Assembly: GCA_038065125.1 (NCBI GenBank)
Contig: JBBTRP010000011.1
Span: forward strand, 1 to 7,654
Reading direction: 5' to 3'
Length of the DNA stretch: 7,654 bases
Origin: JBBTRP01 sp038065125
GTDB lineage: Bacteria; Patescibacteriota; Patescibacteriia; JACQRZ01
Shown here: positions 1 to 6,282 of the stretch, piece by piece
How the letters are laid out: every line of letters begins with the position of its first letter
Numbering within the stretch: the first letter of the stretch is position 1
Made by a program: the position numbers and the translations under genes
The notes under the pieces: model-generated
What the model saw: the letters and a program-made list of their open reading frames with translations, nothing else
Databases searched by the model: none
What the model was told of the DNA's origin: nothing

Positions 1-79
1 CTGCAAACAATTCATCGCTCGTCAATGAATACGCCGTATTCACCTCCTCGCGCTTCAGTGTTTTCGCATGAAATTTCAT
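1..79 (-). CDS. Possible N-terminus of an unidentified protein, cut by the window edge
   Basis: Reading leftwards from an ATG at 79-77 there is an open frame of 26 codons that reaches the window edge without a stop. It begins MKFHAKTLKREEV and continues NTAYSLTSDELFA, a plausible soluble N-terminus with mixed charged and polar residues and no signal peptide. A divergent gene here would fit the tight packing of the window and leave 35 bases between it and the glycosyltransferase at 115. No Shine-Dalgarno sequence precedes the ATG. A strong AGGAGGTGA lies inside the frame (48-40), and an in-frame GTG at 43-41 is part of it, so the true start is uncertain. The protein cannot be identified from 26 residues, and chance openness over 79 bases is possible. 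Confidence 0.42.
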   Translation of the reverse strand, partial: MKFHAKTLKREEVNTAYSLTSDELFA

Positions 80-114
80 AATTTCGCTACGGAAGTTATT
101 ATGCAAGCGGTCTT
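80..114. promoter_or_regulatory. Short divergent intergenic region with possible overlapping -10 elements
   Basis: This 35-base AT-rich spacer is the only room for promoters of the rightward glycosyltransferase and of the putative leftward gene. TATTAT at 97-102 could be a -10 for the + strand, and CATAAT (complement of 98-103) a -10 for the - strand. They occupy nearly the same bases, so the two promoters would compete. No convincing -35 boxes or Shine-Dalgarno sequences are visible, and transcript leaders would be only about 6-12 bases. The evidence is weak and rests on -10 resemblance alone. Confidence 0.22.
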
Positions 115-1290
115 ATGAAAATTCTTGTGGTATCAAGCTTGTACGAGCCGTACCGTCGCGGGGGAGCGGAGGTTTTTGTGGACGCTCTTGTGGGGGCGTT
201 GGCACAAACTCATACGGTTTCGATACTCACCTGTGGGGAGTGGGAGGGAGCGAGGTCTCTACTCCCGCGGTCTCAGACTGTTCGCGGCGTACGGGTGATC
301 CGGTTTTATCCGTTGAATTTTTTTTCGTTCATCGACATTAACAGGAAGCCTTTCTGGCTTCGTGTTCTCTGGAGTTGTGTTGATTTTTTTAACCTTCACG
401 CGCTGCTCGTCAGTTGGTTTGTATGCATTCGAGAAAAACCCGATGTCACTCTTGTCCATGGAATTAAGGGCCTGACCCTTGCGCTGCCGGTTTTATTGAA
501 TGTGATGAAGTGCCGCTGGGTATTTACCCCACACGACATTCAGTTCGTCATTCCCAGCGGACAGCTCAGAAAGGATGAGGAGCACATTCTGTCGTCGCCG
601 TATGTTTTTGTCTATCGAATCCTGATGCGAAGACTCCTGGGATCGCCGCCACGCGTCGTCGTATCATCACACTTCCTTGCAGATTTCTACCGGTCGTATG
701 GTTTTTTCCGTAAATCAGATATTTCAGTAATCCCGAGTCCGACACCATCAATTCCCGTACTTCACCACCACACAACGCTCTCAAGTCCCGTAACATTCCT
801 TTTTTGCGGTCAGCTGACTGAGGGAAAAGGCATTCGGGAACTCCTCAGGGTTTTTGAGTCACTCGACAGATCAGATACTCGCATCTCGATTCTTGGAAAC
901 GGTCCGCTGGAGGGGGAAATCCGCGAGTACGCACAAAAAAATTCATGGATTCAGCTCATCGGATACCGCAGCGGGGAGGAGAAGTTTCGCATCATGGAAA
1001 AAGCGGATTATCTCATTCACACATCAGTGATCATTGAAAACTCTCCATCGGTTATTATCGAGGCGTTTGGCCTGGGTGTACCGGTTGTGAGCTCTGACAC
1101 CGGCGGGTCGGCTGAGTTGGTTAAGGAGGGCGTGAACGGGTTTGTTTTCTCCGCCGGAAGCGAGAAGTCGCTCCATGATGCCATTATCCGCGCGCTCTCG
1201 GCCAGAGACTACGCTGCGCTTTCTGATGTAGCCAAAAAAACCGTTTCCGGCCATACCCAGGAGTGGTACATTCAAGAACTGTTGCGCTAG
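115..1290 (+). CDS. GT4-family (GT-B fold) glycosyltransferase
   Basis: A complete 391-residue cytoplasmic, probably membrane-associated enzyme that would transfer a sugar from a nucleotide-sugar donor to a glycan or lipid-linked acceptor. The N-terminal acceptor domain opens with MKILVVSSLYEP and the GGAE loop (residues 16-19) typical of GT4 enzymes, and TPHD lies at 138-141. The C-terminal donor domain starts near residue 225. It holds CGQLTEGKG (231-239), ISILGNGPLEGEI (257-269), IQLIGY (279-284) and the diagnostic E-x7-E motif formed by E308 and E316 in IIENSPSVIIEAFGLGVPVV. GSAELVKEGVNGF follows at 331-343. Length is normal for the family. One oddity is Q233 where most relatives carry the phosphate-contacting Arg of a GRL motif; the partner Lys (K238) is kept. 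The ATG at 115 gives the canonical N-terminal beta strand. Donor and acceptor cannot be read from the sequence. The stop codon interlocks with that of the convergent gene at 1287. Confidence 0.93.
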   Translation: MKILVVSSLYEPYRRGGAEVFVDALVGALAQTHTVSILTCGEWEGARSLLPRSQTVRGVRVIRFYPLNFFSFIDINRKPFWLRVLWSCVDFFNLHALLVSWFVCIREKPDVTLVHGIKGLTLALPVLLNVMKCRWVFTPHDIQFVIPSGQLRKDEEHILSSPYVFVYRILMRRLLGSPPRVVVSSHFLADFYRSYGFFRKSDISVIPSPTPSIPVLHHHTTLSSPVTFLFCGQLTEGKGIRELLRVFESLDRSDTRISILGNGPLEGEIREYAQKNSWIQLIGYRSGEEKFRIMEKADYLIHTSVIIENSPSVIIEAFGLGVPVVSSDTGGSAELVKEGVNGFVFSAGSEKSLHDAIIRALSARDYAALSDVAKKTVSGHTQEWYIQELLR

Positions 1291-3431
1291 TAGGAGTATT
1301 CAAAAACTCCTGTCTGATTTTTTCCGAAGATTTTCCATGAGCTTGTCGTCTCTTTTGCGAACTTGATAATGTTGGGACCGCGTGGTTCGTAGCGATTGAC
1401 GACAAAATAGGCCTTTTTAACCCCGACAAGGTCCATTGCATGGCGCATGGTTTCACGGGAGGGCTTTCGCACCATTTCGCGGAACAGTTCGGCGAGCGGA
1501 GAGGTTGTGGGTATCGAATAGGTATAGAGTTGTGCTATTTTACCCTCGATTGTGACAGGGTAGTATCGAAGGAACCCGAATTCTCGTATTGAGGCGGCGG
1601 CAGTGACTTGGTTGGAGAGGACGACGATGGGTTCACGGCCCGACAGACCATGAATCCATCGTACCGCATCAATATCAGAGCGCGAAACGTTGTAGCCGTG
1701 ATAGCTGACATGGGCGTCGTTGTGTGGAAAGGAGATGTATAGAGCGCCCGTCGCGGCAAGCCCACACGCAAGAAGTGTCGATGATCGGATAATCACGGGT
1801 ATGGCCGGGCGGAAGACGCTCATTGCGACTTTTGTAAGTGCCACAGCGATAAGAGGGAGAAGTGCCACGTGGGCAAGAGCGAGCAATCGATTGCCGAACT
1901 CGTTTTGTTCATATGCTGGGAGCGAGGGAAAGCTGAGTAGTCCGCTCAGTAACCCATATGCGCCGATCAAAATGATCGCTGTCCACGCACATGTTATCGC
2001 AGTCAATCGATAGGCCTGCATTTTCCATAAGACAATAAACCCAGCGATCGCACATGCGATCATGATCCAGACGAGAGCGTACTCGCCAAAAAAATAAAGA
2101 GGGTCGAGAGATACAGAAAAGCGCCAAGGAGGTAATAGATTCGCGCTGAGAATGGCTGCGCTGACCTGTTCAAGTGAGAAGGGCTTGATAGCAACCGCAA
2201 ACTGTTCTGAGATACGCGCATACGCTAAAAAGGCGAGCGGAATGCCGGTGACACCCAGGAGCGAGACGGCTCCAAGGCCCACATATCGCGCGACTCGAGA
2301 AATGCTGCGCTGCGGCCGAAGAGAAAGAAGAACCACAAAGAAAAAAAATGCCGCCGCTGGGATACCTGCGAGGGGGTGGAGGGCGAGTAGTGCGAGAGTG
2401 ATCCCGGCAAGTAAGAGCGGGGATCCGCCCTTGCGAACAGAGCCTTTTTCCCCTATAGTTGTGATTACCATGAATGAAAAAAGCAGTACTGAAAATCCCC
2501 ACGGCGTGGGTGAGGCGATACTCGAGAGTATCCCGAAAAAGAGGACCAGCGTTGCAATGATGGCACTTCTCGAGCTTGCAAGGACGGGGAAGAGGCGGTC
2601 AAATGCCATGACAGGAAACGCGAGCGCTGCAATGAGCGGGAGGGTGAACCGGTCTAGTACGGCGATTGAGAATGGCAGAATCTTTGACAGAAGTACGACC
2701 AGCGCATAGTGGCCAATGTAATAGGGTGTCTTTGGAGAGATTACTCCATCACTTGAGATCTGCCGTTCTGCCGCTTGATGGATGAAGGGGTCAAATCCGA
2801 ATCCGAGCGGAAAGACGAGGGCGAGTAGCGTGGTTGCCTGCAGGACAAGCATGCTTGTGAGGGATAGAGCGACCCATTTTTTCGTGCCACGGATAATCAA
2901 TCGGAAGAAACACAGCATTTCCAGGAAAAAGGCGACAAAAAAAACCGGGTCAACTGAATCCCAGGGTCCCAAAACCGCCTTCTCGGTCCGACCACCGAAA
3001 AGAATGAATGTCACGATCGCGTAAAACAAGAAAAAAAGCGTGATCAATACCTTTGGAAAGCGAGCAGGGTTTTCTGAGGATTGAATGGGTTCACTCCTTA
3101 TCGGCGAATGCGGATGAGTAACGATCGAGGCAATTGCGATGATTCCGGGCACAAGAAGTACGCCCGCGCACTCCGAGTTTCCCAGGGCTGAGATGAAATA
3201 GACGGCCGTTCCCGACACCATGAGTATTAGGCCCGAGACAAGTGGCGAGATCAGCAGGGCTCGTGAGAGGTGAAGCGCAAAGACATGCCGTGCGATCAGA
3301 ACGCCACAGACAACCAAGTAAACGATGCCTATTTCAGAAATAATCAGTGAGCGACTTCCCGTGAAGGACGCCCACGCAAGAATCGCCCCGCCCGCACACA
3401 ATAGTACTATACTGCGCAATTGATTTTTCAT
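1287..3431 (-). CDS. Large polytopic membrane protein, GT-C-like glycosyltransferase candidate
   Basis: A 714-residue integral membrane protein with about 15 hydrophobic segments from residue 7 to about 567, then a soluble C-terminal domain (about 572-714), probably outside the membrane. After the transmembrane helix at about 188-208 comes a loop with FGFDPFIHQAAE (211-222) and ISPKTPYYIGHY (231-242). An acidic residue (D214) at the outer end of an early helix followed by a YY(I)GHY loop resembles GT-C transferases that use polyprenyl-phosphate sugars, but no family-defining motif is certain. The soluble tail includes SDIDAVRWIHGLSGREPIVV (585-604). I chose the ATG at 3431 over the in-frame ATG at 3452 because GAGGG (complement of 3441-3445) sits 9 bases before it, and a promoter candidate would start transcription near 3453. 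It converges on the GT4 gene and diverges from the phosphatidyltransferase, so it is a one-gene unit here. It could also be a flippase- or ligase-like protein; the function is a hypothesis. Confidence 0.85.
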   Translation of the reverse strand: MKNQLRSIVLLCAGGAILAWASFTGSRSLIISEIGIVYLVVCGVLIARHVFALHLSRALLISPLVSGLILMVSGTAVYFISALGNSECAGVLLVPGIIAIASIVTHPHSPIRSEPIQSSENPARFPKVLITLFFLFYAIVTFILFGGRTEKAVLGPWDSVDPVFFVAFFLEMLCFFRLIIRGTKKWVALSLTSMLVLQATTLLALVFPLGFGFDPFIHQAAERQISSDGVISPKTPYYIGHYALVVLLSKILPFSIAVLDRFTLPLIAALAFPVMAFDRLFPVLASSRSAIIATLVLFFGILSSIASPTPWGFSVLLFSFMVITTIGEKGSVRKGGSPLLLAGITLALLALHPLAGIPAAAFFFFVVLLSLRPQRSISRVARYVGLGAVSLLGVTGIPLAFLAYARISEQFAVAIKPFSLEQVSAAILSANLLPPWRFSVSLDPLYFFGEYALVWIMIACAIAGFIVLWKMQAYRLTAITCAWTAIILIGAYGLLSGLLSFPSLPAYEQNEFGNRLLALAHVALLPLIAVALTKVAMSVFRPAIPVIIRSSTLLACGLAATGALYISFPHNDAHVSYHGYNVSRSDIDAVRWIHGLSGREPIVVLSNQVTAAASIREFGFLRYYPVTIEGKIAQLYTYSIPTTSPLAELFREMVRKPSRETMRHAMDLVGVKKAYFVVNRYEPRGPNIIKFAKETTSSWKIFGKNQTGVFEYSY
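1292..1323 (+). terminator. Weak candidate intrinsic terminator after the GT4 gene
   Basis: AGGAGT (1292-1297) and ACTCCT (1306-1311) can pair as a 6-bp stem around an 8-base loop, just after the stop of the rightward glycosyltransferase. A run of six T follows at 1318-1323. The T tract starts six bases past the stem, further than in strong terminators. The whole element lies inside the last codons of the convergent membrane-protein gene, so it may be a coincidence of coding sequence. Confidence 0.28.
3401..3413 (+). promoter_or_regulatory. Candidate -10 and palindrome upstream of the rightward operon
   Basis: TATACT at 3408-3413 is a good -10 match and would start rightward transcription near 3420, about 12 bases before the ATG at 3432. 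No -35 match or extended -10 is visible, and the gene has no Shine-Dalgarno sequence, so the transcript may be nearly leaderless. The -10 overlaps a perfect 10-base palindrome, ATAGTACTAT (3401-3410), which could serve as an operator half or be chance. The element lies within codons 7-11 of the leftward membrane-protein gene. Confidence 0.33.
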
Positions 3432-4034
3432 ATGCAATTTCCCTCGTTTCATGACCGACAGTATTTGGCAGCTGATTCAGTTCTTCCAACTGATCGTCTG
3501 ATCAAAGCGTTCGTGCTCTGGATGATACCTTCCTGGATTACCCCGAATCATATCACTCTTTTTCGCATGCTTGCAACGCCGTTTACGGTGCTTTTTTTAT
3601 ATGACAAGCACTATGCCTTCGGTATCCCGTTGTTTGTATTTGTCGCGTTTACCGACGCGGTTGACGGTGCACTTGCGCGAACCAGGAACATGATCACTCC
3701 CTGGGGGATGATGTTTGATCCTCTTGCAGACAAATTTTTGATTATTCCCTGCCTTATTGTTCTGATGTTCTCACAGGTCAATCCCGTTCTTGCGGTGGCC
3801 ATCATCGCTCTTGAGTGCATCATCATTTTTCTTGCATTCCTCTGGCGGAAGGCCGGACACCACATCCAGGCAAATGTGTGGGGAAAGATCAAAATGTTTC
3901 TGCAGGTGATGGGCGTGGTTATCCTCCTCCTTGCTGCGCGACTTGATTCGAGTCTTCTCTCCAGTATTGCCGCGGGAATATTGGTTGGAAGTATCGCATT
4001 CAGCATTATGAGTATTTTGGATCATGGGGTATGA
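3432..4034 (+). CDS. CDP-alcohol phosphatidyltransferase (PgsA-like)
   Basis: A complete 200-residue integral membrane enzyme that transfers a phosphatidyl group from a CDP-activated lipid to an alcohol, releasing CMP at the cytoplasmic face. The signature D-x2-DG-x2-AR-x8-G-x3-D-x3-D is perfect: D75, D78, G79, A82, R83, G92, D96 and D100, the residues that bind the divalent metals and CDP. It is preceded by ITPNHITLFRML (36-47), typical of phosphatidylglycerophosphate synthase relatives, and followed by NVWGKIKMFLQ (148-158), which also recalls PgsA. About six hydrophobic segments fit the family, and length is normal. Glycerol-3-phosphate is the most likely acceptor, but inositol-phosphate or another alcohol cannot be excluded. 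ATG 3432 is preferred over the in-frame TTG at 3420; no Shine-Dalgarno sequence precedes either. Its stop overlaps the next start by ATGA, implying translational coupling with a membrane glycosyltransferase. Confidence 0.92.
   Translation: MQFPSFHDRQYLAADSVLPTDRLIKAFVLWMIPSWITPNHITLFRMLATPFTVLFLYDKHYAFGIPLFVFVAFTDAVDGALARTRNMITPWGMMFDPLADKFLIIPCLIVLMFSQVNPVLAVAIIALECIIIFLAFLWRKAGHHIQANVWGKIKMFLQVMGVVILLLAARLDSSLLSSIAAGILVGSIAFSIMSILDHGV
3441..3489 (-). promoter_or_regulatory. Candidate promoter and ribosome binding site for the leftward membrane protein
   Basis: On the - strand, TTGGAA (complement of 3484-3489), an 18-base spacer and AATACT (complement of 3460-3465) form a plausible sigma70-type promoter that would start transcription near 3453. 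GAGGG (complement of 3441-3445) lies 9 bases before the ATG at 3431 and is a good Shine-Dalgarno sequence. A start near 3453 would exclude most or all of the alternative ATG at 3452. The promoter sits inside the first codons of the rightward phosphatidyltransferase gene. Confidence 0.4.
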
Positions 4035-5722
4035 TCCTCCTTTTTTCTCGCGTGCGGTGGTGTGCTCAGATGATTGGCGTGATTGGGGTACTTCTAGGAT
4101 TTTTTGTCCTCTACAGCTACCTCCCGAGCGCGATGCTGGAAGGATCCATTGTGCGATTGAACTCTCCGGACGAAACCGCTAATTATTTTTTTACCAAACT
4201 TTTTTCCGAGAAAGGGGAGTTGACCTATCGTGATGATGCGCTATTGGTAAGTAAGAACTACGTCCACCCCCGGAGTATGACGGTTGTAGTCGATGTCGTC
4301 GCGCCGGTGAGTTTTGTTGGTATGCCAGTGTTGTACGGGCTCCTTGCGCGTGTCACCGGCGCGATTGCAAGCGTCTATTTTACGCCGCTTCTTGCAGTGA
4401 TCGCGATCCCGTTTTATTGTCTCCTGATCGCGCGGATATTTTCGCCACCGGTCGGGGTGTTGTCGGGGCTTCTTCTGCTCGTGCATCCCGCGTACTGGTA
4501 CTACGCGAGTCGGAGTATGATGCCGAATGTGTTATTTGTCGCATTGTGCATGATTGGCTTTTCTCTTCTTCTCTGGAAGAAGCGGTTTGCGGCAGGTTTT
4601 TTTGGGGGCCTATTCATTGGCGCAGGTCTCTTAGTACGGTTTTCGGAGGCGCCGTGGGTATTCGGGATTCTAGGTTTATTGTTTCTTTTTTATCTCCTTC
4701 GGCATCGGCCGCTGCATGTCATGGGATGCGTTCTCGGTCTTGCGGTGCCTTTGTATGCGTTTTTTTGGTTCAACAATGCCGTGTATGGGAGTCCGCTTCT
4801 GTTCGGCTACCAGACGATTGATACGAGCAGCGCGGTCCGCGCATTAGAGCAGTCTCAAAGTGTTTTCTCATCTTTTACACTTTCCAGAGTTGGGGAGGTC
4901 TTTGCGCATGCCGAAACGATTCTCGTGTCTTTCCTGCCGTATCTGTTACCTTTCGGATTTGTTCCACATATTTTTTGGGAGAATTTTCTCAACTACTTCC
5001 TCTTCATGTTTTGGTGGCTCGTCCTGCCGACTGGCGTGGGAATCTGTTACTCGCTTCGTCTCGGCATCCTTCGTGTCGTGCGCGAAAAGACCATCGATTT
5101 TCGGTTGCCCTATATCGTTGTAACTGCGCTGGTATCTGCCTGGCTCATCATTTTTTACGGAAGTTGGCTTTTTGTCGACAATATCACCGAGGAGGCGACG
5201 ATCGGGAACTCCTATGTCCGTTATTGGCTGCCACTGACGATCCTCACGATTCCTTTTGCTGCGCAAACAGTGATCTTTGTGCGCGACCGATTGTCCGGAA
5301 TTGTGCGATCAGCGGTTTTTCCCCTGGTTATTGCAGCAGTTGTCTTTTATGGATTTGAAGCGACGCTGTGGGGATCGCGAGAGAGTCTGGAGACTGCCGC
5401 GCGGGTGCTCTCCGATTATCGGGAAAAGGCGTTGGTGATTGAGCGCTTGACGCCCTCAAACGCGATTATCTTTTCACAACGGTCTGATAAGATTTTTTTT
5501 CCTGAACGTCGTGCAGCACAGGCGACTCGCGATTTTCACGAGGTCCCGCTTCTTCCTGAGCTGGTAGCCTCCTACCCTGTCTACTACTACGGCTTATGGA
5601 ACGAAGATGACGCCCGTCATCTCACCACCAAGTATTTCAAGAATGTCGGCCTGAAGTTGAACTACGTCGCAAGCCTTGATTCAAGCGAGCGACTCTATTC
5701 CGTAACAAAGAATGGTCAATGA
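4031..5722 (+). CDS. GT39/PMT-like membrane glycosyltransferase (GT-C fold)
   Basis: A complete 563-residue membrane protein with about 12-13 hydrophobic segments up to residue 440 and a soluble C-terminal domain (441-563). The architecture is that of GT-C enzymes that move sugars from polyprenyl-phosphate donors on the outer face. TM1 (about 13-30) is followed by a long first loop with the acidic pair D47-E48 in LNSPDETANYF, the place where GT-C enzymes carry their catalytic or metal-binding acid. VHPAYWYYASRSMMPNVLF (151-169) matches the 'hP..w.......e.p' helix pair common in GT39 (PMT/ArnT) relatives. IGNSYVRYWLP (391-401) precedes a late helix. The start overlaps the preceding stop in ATGA, and its own stop overlaps the next start in the same way, so the three genes are probably one operon. 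Substrate and acceptor are unknown; a role in surface glycan or protein glycosylation is inferred from the fold and neighbours. Confidence 0.83.
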   Translation: MILLFSRVRWCAQMIGVIGVLLGFFVLYSYLPSAMLEGSIVRLNSPDETANYFFTKLFSEKGELTYRDDALLVSKNYVHPRSMTVVVDVVAPVSFVGMPVLYGLLARVTGAIASVYFTPLLAVIAIPFYCLLIARIFSPPVGVLSGLLLLVHPAYWYYASRSMMPNVLFVALCMIGFSLLLWKKRFAAGFFGGLFIGAGLLVRFSEAPWVFGILGLLFLFYLLRHRPLHVMGCVLGLAVPLYAFFWFNNAVYGSPLLFGYQTIDTSSAVRALEQSQSVFSSFTLSRVGEVFAHAETILVSFLPYLLPFGFVPHIFWENFLNYFLFMFWWLVLPTGVGICYSLRLGILRVVREKTIDFRLPYIVVTALVSAWLIIFYGSWLFVDNITEEATIGNSYVRYWLPLTILTIPFAAQTVIFVRDRLSGIVRSAVFPLVIAAVVFYGFEATLWGSRESLETAARVLSDYREKALVIERLTPSNAIIFSQRSDKIFFPERRAAQATRDFHEVPLLPELVASYPVYYYGLWNEDDARHLTTKYFKNVGLKLNYVASLDSSERLYSVTKNGQ

Positions 5723-5735
5723 AGACATTGACCAT
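5712..5735 (+). promoter_or_regulatory. Perfect 10-bp hairpin across a stop/start overlap
   Basis: ATGGTCAATG (5712-5721) is followed by a 4-base loop, AAGA, and the exact inverted copy CATTGACCAT (5726-5735). The start codon of the downstream gene (5719-5721) is the last part of the left arm and would be paired in the RNA; the stop codon of the upstream gene is 5720-5722. A ribosome finishing the upstream gene would melt the left arm and expose the start, a design suited to strict translational coupling. The pairing is seen directly; the regulatory role is inferred. Confidence 0.55.
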
Positions 5736-6182
5736 CCTAATGTATACTCATCGCCTCGCACTCACTTGCGTAAGTATCTTTTTTTTTCTGTGGGTATTCA
5801 ACGCCCACGTACCATTCACTGGAGTTACGGAATTGGAGTATACTGCCGGGAATCTTTCTGGCCGAATAACGCGCCTGCATCCGCTTGATCGTGTTCGGCT
5901 CGCTCTCAACCAAGACGGGCGAACAATCGCCGAGAATCTTATTGAGGATCCCGTCTACTTTGAGGTAAAAACGGCTGTTGATTTCCGGCGGGCACAAGTT
6001 ACGTTTTTTTACCAGAATCGTTCGGGCTCGCAAATTGGGATCGGCATCCGTCGGGGGAGTGACTACAAATCGTTTGATATTACACCTCTCAAATCGGTTG
6101 GATCCCAGGGCGCGTGGACGATCGGAGAGGCAACTCTTGATCTCACTGGGGCTCGGCGCGAACGGAATCGATACCATTTTAT
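5719..6182 (+). CDS. Membrane-anchored protein of unknown function, 3' end lost in gap
   Basis: The first 154 residues are present; the frame is open into the N run, so the C-terminus is missing. Residues 12-30 form one hydrophobic segment (ALTCVSIFFFLWVF within it) without an obvious signal-peptidase or lipobox site, so it is likely an N-terminal anchor. The rest (about 35-154) is predicted to be outside. It alternates short hydrophobic and polar stretches, such as GNLSGRITRLHPLDRVRLAL (44-63), EDPVYFEVKTAV (76-87) and AQVTFFYQN (92-100), as in a beta-sandwich domain that might bind carbohydrate. I do not recognise a named family. The ATG at 5719 overlaps the preceding stop as ATGA; the in-frame ATG at 5740 is an alternative start that would leave the hairpin upstream. 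Coupling to a GT-C-type enzyme suggests it works with that enzyme or on its product. The apparent continuation beyond the gap is not meaningful. Confidence 0.75.
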
Positions 6183-6282
6183 NNNNNNNNNNNNNNNNNN
6201 NNNNNNNNNNNNNNNNNNNNNNNNNNNNNNNNNNNNNNNNNNNNNNNNNNNNNNNNNNNNNNNNNNNNNNNNNNNNNNNNNN
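6183..6282. other. Assembly gap of exactly 100 N
   Basis: One hundred N in a row, a round number that by convention marks a scaffold join of unknown length. The rightward gene from 5719 and the leftward gene from 7211 both enter it without a stop, so the missing sequence should hold the 3' ends of two convergent genes. Since the left protein has lost an unknown amount and the right one its C-terminal catalytic part, the true gap is probably several hundred bases or more. Translations running across it are artefacts. Confidence 0.97.

Noticed and set aside
2152..2709. A 185-codon open frame on the + strand inside the leftward membrane-protein gene
   Set aside because: Its translation is rich in Arg, Ser and Thr with no domain or membrane pattern, as expected of the antisense of a hydrophobic coding frame; the opposite strand gives a coherent multi-helix protein.
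3420..3431. TTG at 3420 as start of the phosphatidyltransferase
   Set aside because: It has no Shine-Dalgarno sequence, lies on the predicted transcription start and would overlap the divergent gene; the ATG at 3432 is simpler.
3432..3452. ATG at 3452 as start of the leftward membrane protein
   Set aside because: The GAGGG ribosome binding site would then lie inside the coding region, and the candidate promoter would start transcription at about that base; ATG 3431 has a well-spaced site.
4417..5358. Overlapping + strand frames within the GT39-like gene
   Set aside because: They are +1/+2 shadows, rich in Cys, Ser and Arg, inside a gene whose main frame has clear membrane helices and coupled ends.
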